From assembly GCA_963731585.1 (NCBI GenBank), contig CAVSWC010000003.1, forward strand, positions 620,001-684,000: DNA of 64,000 nucleotides, in the 5' to 3' direction. Made by a program: the position numbers and the translations under genes. The notes beneath the pieces were generated by a model, which searched no databases, was not told where the DNA came from, and saw only the letters and a list, made by a program, of their open reading frames with translations. Positions 20,105-29,242 of the stretch are shown here, in pieces. How positions within the stretch are numbered: the stretch's first letter is position 1; every line of letters starts with the position of its first letter. Origin of the DNA: CANKHA01 sp963731585. Lineage in GTDB: Bacteria; Pseudomonadota; Alphaproteobacteria; Rhizobiales; Xanthobacteraceae.

Positions 20105-21277
20105 TCAGCAGCCGTCTGCGGCCGATCCGAGCGGCATGCTGAAGGTGAAGCAGGTCAGTTCCGGAGTGGAGGTGACTTCTATCCTCCCGCCATGGGCGCG
20201 AGCGATCTCCGAGGAAATGTAGAGCCCGAGGCCGAGCCCCTGCTGGCTCGGCCTTAAGTCGCCGCGCGAAAATGGGAAGAAGAGCCGCTCCATGGCTTCC
20301 GGGAGGATTGGGTTACCTTGGTTGCAGACCGCGATCTTCAGGCGGTCCGTCACGGTAGCTTTGACCGAGACTGGCGTGCCCTTGGCGCCGTGTGTCAGGG
20401 CGTTGGCGAGCAGGTTGGACAGAAGCTGCGCGATACGGACGTGATCGGCCACCACCGGCTTGTCTAAGTCGAACTCGGTGTCGATCCGCACCTCCGGATG
20501 GGTGCTCTGCAATTCATCGACCACCTGCTGGAAGGTCGGCTCCAGCGGCATCTGCACCGGATTCAGCACGATGCCACCGCCCAGGCGTCCGCGGGCGAAG
20601 TCCAGGACATTGTCGATCAAGCTGGACATCCGCAGCACGCTTTTCTGCATCATCGTAAAGATGGAAACGGTCGCGGTATCGGCCTTCTTCTCCAGCAGAC
20701 GGATGCCCGCCGAGATTGAAGCCAGCGGATTGCGCAGGTCGTGGCCGAGGACGGCGATGAACTGCTCGCGCAGTTCGGCTTCCTCGCGCTGCGAGGTCAG
20801 AGCTGTGTCGGAGCGCAACCTTTCGGCCACGACCTCGGCGACCCGGGTTTCCAGCGCTGTATTGAGCTTTCGCAATTCGTCGCGCGCCTGTAGGAGCTCG
20901 CGTTCGTAGCGGCGTCGGTCGGTCGCGTTGAACACTGTGAGCCGGATGAATAGCGGAACCCCGGCGGCGTCTCGGCGCTCGGCTGCATTGACCAGGACCG
21001 GCAGCCGCTCGCCGTCCTTTTTCACGAGCTCGAGCGCGACCTCGTTGAAATGCCCCTGCATCCGCAGCAGTGGCGCGAAGTGGGTTTCGTAATAGATGCG
21101 CCCGGCGACATTGAGCAGATCGTGGAATCGCTTTCCCGCCAGCTCCTCTGGCGCGTAGCCGGTCCACTGCGAGAACGTGTTGTTGGCCTTGAAGATTACC
21201 CCGCCGGAGCGCAGCGACAGGTAACCGCAGGGCGCGTTCTCGTAGAGATCCTCGAAATCTTCGGTTTCGTCAGACAA
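20105..21277 (-). CDS. PAS-domain sensor histidine kinase paired with an RsbQ-like hydrolase
   Basis: A soluble 390-residue kinase with no membrane segment. The PAS domain (residues ~8-120) contains LYENAPCGYLSL, NNTFSQWTGY, THFAPLLRMQGHFNEV and LPVLVNAAERRD; this resembles the PAS domain I recall from Bacillus RsbP. A coiled coil follows (~121-170), then HisKA with His179 in VLGHDLRNPL, then an HATPase domain with the N-box near Asn288-Asn292 (SNLLANALTHG) and G-box GLGLGLYISSEIARAHGG. The first eight bases overlap the upstream hydrolase gene, so the two are co-translated. No response regulator lies nearby, so the output is unknown. Confidence 0.88.
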   Translation of the reverse strand: MSDETEDFEDLYENAPCGYLSLRSGGVIFKANNTFSQWTGYAPEELAGKRFHDLLNVAGRIYYETHFAPLLRMQGHFNEVALELVKKDGERLPVLVNAAERRDAAGVPLFIRLTVFNATDRRRYERELLQARDELRKLNTALETRVAEVVAERLRSDTALTSQREEAELREQFIAVLGHDLRNPLASISAGIRLLEKKADTATVSIFTMMQKSVLRMSSLIDNVLDFARGRLGGGIVLNPVQMPLEPTFQQVVDELQSTHPEVRIDTEFDLDKPVVADHVRIAQLLSNLLANALTHGAKGTPVSVKATVTDRLKIAVCNQGNPILPEAMERLFFPFSRGDLRPSQQGLGLGLYISSEIARAHGGRIEVTSTPELTCFTFSMPLGSAADGC

Positions 21278-22070
21278 AAGCGTTGATCGCCTCGATTACC
21301 TCTTGCGGCGCGCTGAGGTTCGGACAATGTCCCGTCGCCTTGAGGTACACGATGTTGCTGTTTGGCATATTGCGGTGGACATAGTCACCCACCTCCCGGG
21401 GGGCAATGATGTCGTCGCTGCATTGGAGCACGAGCGTGCGCGTCTGCACCTTCGGCAGGTCGGCGCGATTGTCCGAGGTGAAAGTGACCTGGGCAAAGGC
21501 CTTGGCAATCTCCGGGTCGGTACGGCAGAAGCTGTTGGTCAATTCCTCCCCCAGTTCCGGGCGGTCGGGATTGCCCATGATCGCTGGCGCCATCGCTGAG
21601 GACCAGCCCATGTAATTGTCGGATAGGAAATCCAGCAGCTCCTCGATCTGGGCTTCCTTGAAGCCGCCGACATATCCTTCGTCGTCTATATAGCGCGGCG
21701 ACGGCCCCACCATGACGAGGCTCTCGAAGATTTCCGGCGCCTGCTGCGCGGCGAGCGCGCCGATCATCGCGCTGACCGAATGGCCGACGAAAATCGCGTT
21801 TTTCAGACCAAGTTCCCGGCAAATTTCTACGAGATCGGCCGCATAGCCCGACAGCGACGCGTATTTCGCCGGCTCATAGGCAGCCAGATCGGACCGTCCG
21901 GCACCCACATGGTCGAACAGCACAGTCTTGAACCGGCTTTCGAAGGCCGGCGCCACAAACCGCCACATATTCTGATCGCAGCCGAAGCCGTGCGCGAACA
22001 CCATGGCCCGGTCGCCCTGGCCTTTGACCTGCACATTGTTTCGTTGGATTGCCGACACCGGACCTCGCAT
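21270..22070 (-). CDS. RsbQ/KAI2-like alpha/beta hydrolase
   Basis: A 266-residue alpha/beta hydrolase of the RsbQ/D14/KAI2 type, with no signal peptide. The oxyanion region HGFGCDQNMWRFVAPAFE and FDHVGAGRSD are typical of RsbQ. The catalytic triad is Ser98 in VGHSVSAMIG, Asp219 or Asp220 in CSDDIIAP, and His248 in TGHCPNLSAP; in Bacillus RsbQ these are Ser96, Asp219 and His247. RsbQ acts on an unknown small molecule and is needed for RsbP, a PAS protein, to signal energy stress. Here the downstream overlapping gene is a PAS kinase, so the hydrolase likely makes or senses its ligand. That function is inference. Confidence 0.9.
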   Translation of the reverse strand: MRGPVSAIQRNNVQVKGQGDRAMVFAHGFGCDQNMWRFVAPAFESRFKTVLFDHVGAGRSDLAAYEPAKYASLSGYAADLVEICRELGLKNAIFVGHSVSAMIGALAAQQAPEIFESLVMVGPSPRYIDDEGYVGGFKEAQIEELLDFLSDNYMGWSSAMAPAIMGNPDRPELGEELTNSFCRTDPEIAKAFAQVTFTSDNRADLPKVQTRTLVLQCSDDIIAPREVGDYVHRNMPNSNIVYLKATGHCPNLSAPQEVIEAINAFV

Positions 22071-22080
22071 TTTGCGTTAG

Positions 22081-22087
22081 TTATATA
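22081..22087 (-). promoter_or_regulatory. Possible -10 element for the hydrolase-kinase pair
   Basis: On the minus strand TATATAA lies 11-17 bases upstream of the ATG at 22070 in an otherwise GC-rich stretch. No -35 stands out, and the leader would be very short. Low certainty. Confidence 0.25.
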
Positions 22088-22277
22088 GCAAACCTCGCGC
22101 GGCCATGTCGTCACCGTCTTCCTCGCCGGGACCTCGTTCCATTTGATGTCGCCGCCCATGCGCCGCCAATCCCGACGGCCGGGCCGCATGGCTGACCCGC
22201 CCGCCGCGCCAGGCCTATGTGTGGGCTGAGGGCCGCCTTCGCATCGACAACCCGCTCCGGTTAAGCGATGAAACGGC

Positions 22278-23042
22278 ATGAGCCTGCCGGATATCATCCC
22301 ATGGCTGCCGATTATCCTTGCCTGCGCCATTGCGCTCCTGCTCTCCGGGCTGGTGAAGGGCATTCTCAGCCTCGGCTTGCCGCTCGTCGGCATGCCGCTC
22401 TTGACGCTGGTGGTGGACGTGCCGGCCGCCGTCGCCATCCTGATGATCCCACTGGTGCTGAGCAATTTGATCCAGGCGGTCGAGGGGCGCGGCACGCTCG
22501 TCATGCTCAGGCGCTTCTGGCCGCTGATCATCTGCCTGATCGGCGGCACCTTTATCGGCACCGCGCTGTTCGCCGCTCTCGACCGCCAGGTCTTGCTGCT
22601 CACGGTCGGGGTGCTGGCGATCGTGCTGTCCACCTTCTCGATCCTGCAGCCGCATGTGACGATCTCCCGTCGCCTCGAGCCCTGGCTCGGCCCGCCGATC
22701 GGATTTGTCTCTGGCGTGATCGGCGGCATGTCCACGTTGTTCGGGCCGCTGCTCGCGGTGTATGTGGTCGGGCTGAAGCTGCCGCGCGACGATTTCGTCA
22801 AGGCGATCTCGTTGCTCTACCTGATCGCGGCGATATGCCTGACGCTCGGCGGCACCGCGCAGGGCACCGCGGGCGCAAAGGAACTGACGTGGTCGGCCGT
22901 CGGGATGATCCCGGTCTATCTCGGCATGCTGATCGGCCAGCGCGTGCGGCGCTACATCGATCCCGACCAGTTCCGCATCCTGGTGCTGGGCGTGGTGTGG
23001 CTCACCGGCGCCAACCTGATACGAATGGGATTGGGATATTGA
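22278..23042 (+). CDS. TSUP family permease (TauE/SafE-like)
   Basis: A 254-residue membrane protein with about seven hydrophobic helices and two related halves: LLLSGLVKGILSLGLPLVGMP in the first and GFVSGVIGGMSTLFGPLLAVYV in the second. These Gly-rich segments are typical of the sulfite exporter TauE/SafE (DUF81) family. Substrates in the family include sulfite, sulfoacetate and other organic anions; nothing here fixes which. It converges with a periplasmic binding-protein gene of the Bug family, and lies between the RsbQ-like pair and priA. Confidence 0.85.
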   Translation: MSLPDIIPWLPIILACAIALLLSGLVKGILSLGLPLVGMPLLTLVVDVPAAVAILMIPLVLSNLIQAVEGRGTLVMLRRFWPLIICLIGGTFIGTALFAALDRQVLLLTVGVLAIVLSTFSILQPHVTISRRLEPWLGPPIGFVSGVIGGMSTLFGPLLAVYVVGLKLPRDDFVKAISLLYLIAAICLTLGGTAQGTAGAKELTWSAVGMIPVYLGMLIGQRVRRYIDPDQFRILVLGVVWLTGANLIRMGLGY

Positions 23043-23045
23043 CTT

Positions 23046-23130
23046 GTCATCGCCGGACTTGTTCCGGCGATCTCGCTTAGGAAAGCAGTGCTTCACTTGT
23101 CGGGATGGCCGGGACGAGCCCGGCCATGAC
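23046..23130. repeat. GTCATCGCCGG/GGCCATGAC palindromic repeat
   Basis: TCATCGCCGGACTTGTTCCGGCGAT and GGATGGCCGGGACGAGCCCGGCCATGAC (in part) form two hairpins between converging genes. It is the same family as the element in the atpA-atpG gap. Confidence 0.65.
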
Positions 23131-23138
23131 GACGAACG

Positions 23139-24110
23139 CTACTGCTCCAGCTTGATGTTGTTCTCGCGGACGATGCGCTCCCATTTCGCCGCGTCGGATT
23201 TCACCAAGGCCGCGAATTCCGCAGCGGTCATGATCGCGGGATCGACAAAATTTGCTTCCAGCCGCCGTTTGAGATCCGGATCCTCCTGCATCGTGCGCAG
23301 ATAGCCGTTGAGCTGCTCGACGATCGGCTGCGGCGTGCCACGCGGCGCAAACAGCGCGAACCAGGTGCCGGTTTCGAAACCGGGGAAATTTTGCTCGGCG
23401 AAAGTGGGCGTATCCGGCAGATAAGACGCGCGTTGCGCGGTGGCCGCGCCGAGCACGCGCAGCTTGCCCTGGCGGACGAATTCGATATGCGGACCCATCG
23501 AGACGAAGGTTGCATGCACGTCGCCGCCGAGCACGGCCTGCACCGCCGGGCCGGTGCCGCGGAACGGCACCATGACGAATTTCAGTCCGGCGCGGCGGGC
23601 GAATTCATGCGCGGCGAGATCGGGCGTGGTGCCGGCGCCGGCCGAGGCATAGCTGATCTTGTCCGGATTGGCCTTGGTATAGGCGATGAATTCTTGCAGC
23701 GACTTCGCCGGCACATTGCTGTTCATCACCAGGAAGAGCGGCACGGTGCCGAGGAGGCCGACCGGCGTCAGATCCTTCAGCGGATCATACGGCATGGCGG
23801 GAAACAGATAAGGATTGATGACGATGTTGCCGGTATTGGCGACGCCGAGCGTGTAGCCGTCCGGCTCCGACTTCGCGAGCGCATCCATGGCGATATTGCC
23901 GCTCGCTCCCGCGCGGTTGTCGATCACCACCGTCTGGCCGGTCTTGGCCGTGATGTGCTGGCCGAGAATGCGCGCTGCCAGGTCGGTGACCCCGCCGGGC
24001 GAGGTCGAGACGATGATCTTGATCGGTTTGGCCGGATAACTCTGCGCCGCCGCCGCCTGCGCGCCCAGCACCGCGAAAGCTGCAAGACAGAGCGCCCGGA
24101 AAATCCGCAT
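23139..24110 (-). CDS. Bug-family (TctC-like) periplasmic solute-binding protein
   Basis: A tripartite-tricarboxylate-type or orphan binding protein. There is a signal peptide (MRIFRALCLAAFAVLGAQAAA) and then the family opening YPAKPIKIIVSTSPGGVTDLAARILGQHI, seen in parts. VVIDNRAGASGNIAMDALAKSEPDGYTLGV, also in parts, is the second hallmark. The ATG at 24110 has an excellent Shine-Dalgarno (GGAGG, 8 bp upstream). Such proteins are greatly expanded in Bradyrhizobium and Burkholderiales relatives, and ligands range over carboxylates and aromatic acids. No TctAB membrane genes lie nearby, so it is an orphan here. Confidence 0.9.
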   Translation of the reverse strand: MRIFRALCLAAFAVLGAQAAAAQSYPAKPIKIIVSTSPGGVTDLAARILGQHITAKTGQTVVIDNRAGASGNIAMDALAKSEPDGYTLGVANTGNIVINPYLFPAMPYDPLKDLTPVGLLGTVPLFLVMNSNVPAKSLQEFIAYTKANPDKISYASAGAGTTPDLAAHEFARRAGLKFVMVPFRGTGPAVQAVLGGDVHATFVSMGPHIEFVRQGKLRVLGAATAQRASYLPDTPTFAEQNFPGFETGTWFALFAPRGTPQPIVEQLNGYLRTMQEDPDLKRRLEANFVDPAIMTAAEFAALVKSDAAKWERIVRENNIKLEQ

Positions 24111-24182
24111 CAAGTTTCCTCCGATAGGATGTTGTCGGCTAAGTATTGCCGGAAGCTTGCAGGCTCACAAGAAGCGCTGTTC

Positions 24183-24287
24183 TCCCTCTCCCCGTTGGGG
24201 AGAGGGCCGGGGTGAGGGGGTTACCAGGAGTCCGTACGCCCTCACCCGGCTCGCTTCGCTCGCCACCCTCTCCCCACGGGAGAGGGA
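24183..24287. repeat. CCCTCTCCCC...GGGGAGAGGG repeat
   Basis: CCTCTCCCCGTTGGGGAGAGG and CCCTCTCCCCACGGGAGAGGG are two hairpins flanking GGTGAGGG and CCCTCACCC. It sits downstream of the priA stop. Confidence 0.6.
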
Positions 24288-24289
24288 AG

Positions 24290-26461
24290 TCACAAAAAGC
24301 TCTGCGGGTCGATGTCCACTTCCAGCTTGAGATTGCCTTTGACCTTCGGTCCGGCGGCGAGCCAGTCGCGCAGATAGCCGGAGAGATCGAAAGCGCGCGG
24401 CGATTTCACTAACAGCCTGAATCGATAACGTCCACGCACCACCGAGAGCGGCGCTTCCGCCGGCCCGAGCACGCGCGCCGCGTCCTCGCGCGGCGCGGCC
24501 ATCGCGAGCTTGCGCGCGAAACTTTCCGCCGCATGCTTGTCGCCGCCGGAAACGATCAGGCTCGCCAGCCGGCCGAAGGGCGGATAGCCGTCGCGCTCGC
24601 GCGCGGCGATTTCCGCGTCATAGAAGGCGTCACGGTCGCCGGAAATCAGCGCGCGCATCACCGGATGTTCGGGCTGATGCGTTTGCACGAAACCGTGACC
24701 CTGCCCTGCCTCGCGCCCGGCGCGGCCCATCACCTGATGCAGCAGCTGGAAGGTGCGCTCGGAGGCGCGCGGATCGCCGTTGCCCAGCCCAAGATCGGCG
24801 TCGACGATGCCGACCAGATTGAGCTTGGGAAAGTGGTGACCCTTGGCCACGAGCTGCGTGCCGATGATGATGTCGAATTTGCCCTCGGCAACGTCGCCGA
24901 GCTCCTGCCGCAGGCGCTCCACCGACTCGACAAGATCGCTGGACAGCACCAGCACGCGGCGGCCGGGAAACAGCTCCGCCACTTCCTCGCCCAGCCGCTC
25001 CACGCCGGGACCGACCGCGGCGAAACTGTCCTTGGCCTGGCATTTCGGGCACTCCGTCGGCGGCGGGAGCGAATAGCCGCAGTGGTGGCACACAAGCCGC
25101 CGCCGGAAACGATGATCCACCAGCCAGGCGTCGCAGTTCGGACAGTGCAGGCGGAAACCGCAGGCGCGGCAGAGCGTGAGCGGCGCATAACCGCGCCGGT
25201 TCAGAAACAGCAGCGCCTGCTCGCCGCGCTCGACCGCGATCTTCACCGCCTCCGCCAGCCGCGGCGCGATGAAGCGCCCGCGCGCGGGGCCTTCGCGTTT
25301 CAAATCGATCGCCTCGATCGCGGGCAGATGCTGCCCGCCAAAGCGCTCCGGCAGATGCAGCCGTTTGTAGCGGCCGCGCCGGGCATTGACTTCCGTCTCC
25401 ACCGACGGCGTCGCGGAAGCGAGCACGATCGGAATCTGCGCCAGGCTGCCGCGCACCACCGCCATGTCGCGGGCATGATAATGCGCGCCGTCCTCCTGCT
25501 TATAGGCGGGGTCGTGCTCCTCATCGACGATGATCAGGCCGAGATCGGCATACGGCAGAAACAGCGCCGAACGCGCGCCGATCACGACCTTCACCTCGCC
25601 CGCGGCAACACCCGCCCAGGTGCGCGCGCGCTTGCGCGGCGAGAGCTGCGAATGCCATTCCGCAGGCGGCGTGCCGAAGCGAGCGGCGAACCGGTCGAGC
25701 GCCTGCGCGGTCAGTGCAATCTCCGGCATCAGGATCAGCGTCTGCTTGCCGCGCCGGAGATTTTCCGCCACCGCCTCGTAATAGACTTCGGTCTTGCCCG
25801 ATCCGGTGACGCCGTCGATCAGGGTGGCGGAAAATCCGCCGCCGCGCACGCTCTCCCGCAGCGAGGCTGCGGCTTGTTCCTGCGCGGTGGTGAAATCCGG
25901 CTGCGCGAAATCCGGATCGGGCTGTTCCGTCACCGGCTGCGGCGGCAGCACGAGGGTTTCCAGCGTCTCCTCGTCGATCAACCCGTCGATCACGCCTGCG
26001 CTGACGCCGGCTTCCTGCGCCGCTTCGCCTTTGCTGCGCATGACGCCGTCCTGCATCAGCCGCAGCACGCGGGCGCGCGCCGGGGTCATGCGCGCCGGCG
26101 GCGGGCCGGCAAGCCGCACGCCGATGCGTTCGCGCTCGGCCGGAAGATGCTCGCCCATGCGCAGCGTCATGCGCAGCACCATGCCGCGCGAGGCGAGCGT
26201 GTAGTTGGAAACCCAGTCGACGAAGCTGCGCAGTTCCGGCTTCAGCGGCGGGATGTCGAGCTTTTCCTCGATGTCCTTCAGCCGGTTATCGAGGCCGGGC
26301 CGCGCCGTGCCCTCGCCCCAGACCACGCCGGTATAGTCGGTCGCGCCGAGCGGCACCGAGACGAGGTCTCCCGGGGCAAGCTCCAGGCCTTCCGGCACCC
26401 GATAGGAATAAGCCTTATCAAGCGCCACCGGCACCAAAACATCGACAGTTCGCTGGGCCAT
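24290..26461 (-). CDS. priA: Primosomal protein N' (replication restart helicase)
   Basis: An ATP-dependent 3'-5' helicase that rebuilds stalled replication forks. From ATG 26461 it has 723 residues. The order is: 3'-DNA-binding domain (RTVDVLVPVALDKAYSYRVP), winged helix, Walker A DGVTGSGKTEVYYEA, DEEH box DEEHDPAYKQED, then the zinc-binding insertion with paired cysteines (CRACGFRLHCPNC, CHHCGYSLPPPTECPKC), then motifs V-VI (GTQLVAKGHHFP, QVMGRAGREAGQG). The open frame continues upstream to 26779, but that sequence is not PriA-like. In many Hyphomicrobiales priA lies beside atpH; here a 4-kb accessory segment separates them. Intact. Confidence 0.95.
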   Translation of the reverse strand: MAQRTVDVLVPVALDKAYSYRVPEGLELAPGDLVSVPLGATDYTGVVWGEGTARPGLDNRLKDIEEKLDIPPLKPELRSFVDWVSNYTLASRGMVLRMTLRMGEHLPAERERIGVRLAGPPPARMTPARARVLRLMQDGVMRSKGEAAQEAGVSAGVIDGLIDEETLETLVLPPQPVTEQPDPDFAQPDFTTAQEQAAASLRESVRGGGFSATLIDGVTGSGKTEVYYEAVAENLRRGKQTLILMPEIALTAQALDRFAARFGTPPAEWHSQLSPRKRARTWAGVAAGEVKVVIGARSALFLPYADLGLIIVDEEHDPAYKQEDGAHYHARDMAVVRGSLAQIPIVLASATPSVETEVNARRGRYKRLHLPERFGGQHLPAIEAIDLKREGPARGRFIAPRLAEAVKIAVERGEQALLFLNRRGYAPLTLCRACGFRLHCPNCDAWLVDHRFRRRLVCHHCGYSLPPPTECPKCQAKDSFAAVGPGVERLGEEVAELFPGRRVLVLSSDLVESVERLRQELGDVAEGKFDIIIGTQLVAKGHHFPKLNLVGIVDADLGLGNGDPRASERTFQLLHQVMGRAGREAGQGHGFVQTHQPEHPVMRALISGDRDAFYDAEIAARERDGYPPFGRLASLIVSGGDKHAAESFARKLAMAAPREDAARVLGPAEAPLSVVRGRYRFRLLVKSPRAFDLSGYLRDWLAAGPKVKGNLKLEVDIDPQSFL

Positions 26462-26675
26462 GGCTATGGGTGGCCGATTCCTTGCGGTTAAGGAAGAGTG
26501 AAGGAAGCCGGGCCTATTGTAACCTCCGACCGAGCGGGACGGCGCGGGACCCGAATTCTTCTGCCACTCCAGGGGGCCTCCTCGTTTCTCTCGGTCACCT
26601 GCTTGTAGGCAAATTTGCCAGAGTGGTTCTTTGCACCTCTCCCCCAGCGGGGGGTTGGATTGCGAAAGCAAGATA

Positions 26676-27642
26676 GTGGCATCGCGAAAAACAACTAATG
26701 CTGCAGTCCATCCATTTGCGCCGAACGTGGCGGCGGAACTGACGCGCTGGCTGACGCATCTTGGCGCCGAGCGGCGCATGTCGCCGAAGACGCTGGAAGC
26801 CTACCAGCGCGACATCGGACAATTCCTCGCCTTCATGGCGGAGCATTTGGGCGGCGCGCCCTCGCTCAAGGACCTGGCCAAGCTGACGCCGCAAGACGTG
26901 CGCGCCTTCATGGCGGCGCGGCGCGCCGCCGGCATCAGCGGGCGATCGCTCATGCGCGTCCTGGCGGGCGCGCGCTCCTTCGCGCGATTCCTGGAGCGCA
27001 ACGGCAAGGGCAAGGTGGCGGCGCTCGCCGCCGTGCGTGCGCCGAAGGTCAGCAAGACTTTGCCGAAGCCGCTGGCGGCAACGGCGGCCAGGCGCATGAC
27101 GGAAACCGATCTGCGTGCCGGCGAAGAGCGCGCGCCCTGGATCTTTGCGCGCGACGCCGCGGCGCTGGCCCTGCTCTATGGCTCGGGCCTGCGCATCTCC
27201 GAAGCACTCTCGCTGCAACCCGCCGCCATTCCCGTCGCCGAAGCGAGCGGCGCGCTGGTCGTCACCGGCAAAGGCAACAAGACCCGCATGGTGCCGGTGC
27301 TGCCGCAGATCCTGCGCCTGATCGCCGACTATGTCGCGCTCTGCCCGTTCGACGTTGCCGCAGAACGGTCCGCTCTTCGTCGGCGCGCGCGGCGGCGCGT
27401 TAAGCCCGCGCATCCTGCAGCTCACCATGGCCCGGTTGCGCGGGGCGCTCGGCCTGCCCGACACCGCCACGCCGCATGCGTTGCGGCATTCCTTCGCCAC
27501 GCATCTGCTCGCGCGCGGCGGCGACCTGCGCGCGATCCAGGAACTGCTCGGCCACGCTTCGCTCTCGACCACGCAGATTTACACGGCGGTCGACAGCGAG
27601 CGGCTGCTCGAGGTCTATCGCAGCACGCATCCGCGGGCGTGA
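26676..27642 (+). CDS. xerC: Tyrosine recombinase XerC (one frame break)
   Basis: A site-specific recombinase that resolves chromosome dimers at dif. The N-terminal SAM-like domain reads AELTRWLTHLGAERRMSPKT and LEAYQRDIGQFLAFM. The catalytic set is present: Arg in YGSGLRISEAL, Lys in GKGNKTRMVP, HALRHSFATHLL, GHASLSTTQIYT with the Tyr nucleophile. The frame breaks near 27352; dropping one base joins ADYVALCPFD to LPQNGPLFVGARGG, for about 321 residues. GTG at 26676 is the best start, but another GTG lies near 26727 and neither has a clear ribosome site. It is divergent from priA. Confidence 0.88.
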
Positions 27643-27681
27643 TTATCCCTAGCGTGAAGTGCAGCGAGCTCTAACTTCAAT

Positions 27682-27787
27682 CCTCATCCTGAAGAGCGAA
27701 CCGAAGGTTCGCGTCTCGGAGGACGAGGCCCTGAGCTTCGTGGCCTCATCCTTCGAGACGCCGCCTCCGGCGGCCCTCAGGATGAGG
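27682..27787. repeat. CCTCATCCTGAAGAG...CTCAGGATGAGG repeat
   Basis: The outer arms CCTCATCCTGA and TCAGGATGAGG enclose CTTCGAGACGC and other internal inverted motifs. Copies of the same family are at 56334, 61416 and 63094. It lies between converging xerC and lpdA. Confidence 0.75.
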
Positions 27788-27813
27788 AGATAGTTTAGCG
27801 TGCCGCGCAGCCG

Positions 27814-29214
27814 CTACATATGGATCGCGCGCTTGGCGACCGCCATCGCGGCTTCCTTCACCGCCTCGGGCAAAGTCGGATGCGCGTGGCAGGTGCGCGC
27901 GATGTCTTCCGCCGCAGCGCCGAACTCCATCGCCACGGCGGCTTCCGCGATCATGTTGCCGGCGTCCGCGCCGACGATATGCACGCCGAGCACGCGGTCG
28001 GTCTTGGCGTCGGCCAGAATTTTCACAAAGCCTTCGCTGGTGAGATTGACCTTGGCGCGGCCGTTGGCGGTGAAGGGAAACTTGCCGGCATTGTAAGCGA
28101 CGCCGGCCTCTTTCAATTCCTCCTCGGATTTTCCGACCGAGGCGATCTCCGGATAGGTATAGATCACGTTCGGGATCACGTCGTAGTTCACATGCCCGGC
28201 CTGGCCGGCCAAAATTTCCGCCACCGCGACGCCCTCGTCCTCCGCCTTGTGCGCCAGCATGGGTCCGGCGATCGCATCGCCGATGGCGTAGATGCCCGGC
28301 ACATTGGTGGCGAAATGCTTGTCGACCGCGACGCGGCCGCGCTCGTCCTTCTTCACCCCGGCCTGCTCGAGCCCAAGGCCCTGCGTGTAAGGCGTGCGGC
28401 CGACCGCGACCAGCACCACATCGGCTTCGATGGTTTCCGCCGCGCCGCCTTTGGCGGGCTCGATCTTGGCCTTCAGCGTCTTGCCGGAAGCGTCGACGCC
28501 GGTGACCTTCGACGACAGCTTGAAGGTGATGCCCTGCTTCTCGAAGATGCGCTGCGCCTGCTTGCGCACTTCGCCGTCCATGCCGGGCAGCACGCCGTCG
28601 AGGAATTCCACCACCGTCACTTTTGAGCCGAGCCGCCGCCAGACCGAGCCAAGCTCCAGCCCGATCACGCCTGCGCCGATCACCAGCAGGCGCTCCGGCA
28701 CCTGGTCGAGCGCGATGGCGGTGTCGGACGACACAATGCGCTTTTCGTCGATCTCGACGCCCTTCAGCCGCGCCACGTCGGAGCCGGTCGCGATCACGAT
28801 CGATTTTGTTTCCAGCGTCTGCGTCTTGCCGTCGGCGCTCTTCACCTCGACCTTGCCGGCCGCCGCGATGCGCCCGGTGCCGCGGTAGGTATCGACCTTG
28901 TTCTTCTTCAACAGGAAGTCGACGCCCTTGACGTTGCCGTCGACGCCCTCGTCCTTGAATTTCATCATCGCCGCAAGATCGAGCTTCGGCTTGCCGACGT
29001 TGATGCCCATCTTCTCGAATTTATGGCCGGCGTCCTCGAACAATTCGGAGGCATGCAGCAGCGCCTTCGACGGAATGCAGCCGATATTCAGGCAGGTGCC
29101 GCCGAAGGTGGCGCGCTTTTCCACCACCGCGGTCTTCAGCCCGAGCTGCGCCGCGCGGATGGCGCAGACATAGCCGCCGGGGCCGGTACCGATAACGATG
29201 AGGTCGTAAGACAT
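27814..29214 (-). CDS. lpdA: Dihydrolipoyl dehydrogenase
   Basis: The E3 flavoprotein that reoxidises lipoate of the 2-oxoglutarate dehydrogenase complex, passing electrons to NAD+. FAD-binding IVIGTGPGGYVCAIRAAQLG at the N-terminus, the redox disulfide GGTCLNIGCIPSKALLH, the NAD-binding LLVIGAGVIGLELGSVW and the C-terminal active-site HAHPTLPEAVKEAA (His-Glu pair) are all intact in 466 residues. It is the last gene of the minus-strand mdh-suc block, so it most likely serves SucAB. Confidence 0.96.
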   Translation of the reverse strand: MSYDLIVIGTGPGGYVCAIRAAQLGLKTAVVEKRATFGGTCLNIGCIPSKALLHASELFEDAGHKFEKMGINVGKPKLDLAAMMKFKDEGVDGNVKGVDFLLKKNKVDTYRGTGRIAAAGKVEVKSADGKTQTLETKSIVIATGSDVARLKGVEIDEKRIVSSDTAIALDQVPERLLVIGAGVIGLELGSVWRRLGSKVTVVEFLDGVLPGMDGEVRKQAQRIFEKQGITFKLSSKVTGVDASGKTLKAKIEPAKGGAAETIEADVVLVAVGRTPYTQGLGLEQAGVKKDERGRVAVDKHFATNVPGIYAIGDAIAGPMLAHKAEDEGVAVAEILAGQAGHVNYDVIPNVIYTYPEIASVGKSEEELKEAGVAYNAGKFPFTANGRAKVNLTSEGFVKILADAKTDRVLGVHIVGADAGNMIAEAAVAMEFGAAAEDIARTCHAHPTLPEAVKEAAMAVAKRAIHM

Positions 29215-29242
29215 GATGATCGCTGCGAGAGTTACGAAGGCG

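Noticed and set aside
24533..26491. A 652-codon open frame on the plus strand opposite priA
   Set aside because: It is the antisense frame of an intact, motif-complete priA; high GC content leaves antisense frames open. The translation is rich in Arg, His and Gln with no recognisable domain.
26676..27642. A phage or integrative-element integrase
   Set aside because: The sequence and its place beside priA fit housekeeping XerC; no attachment repeats or phage genes are present.
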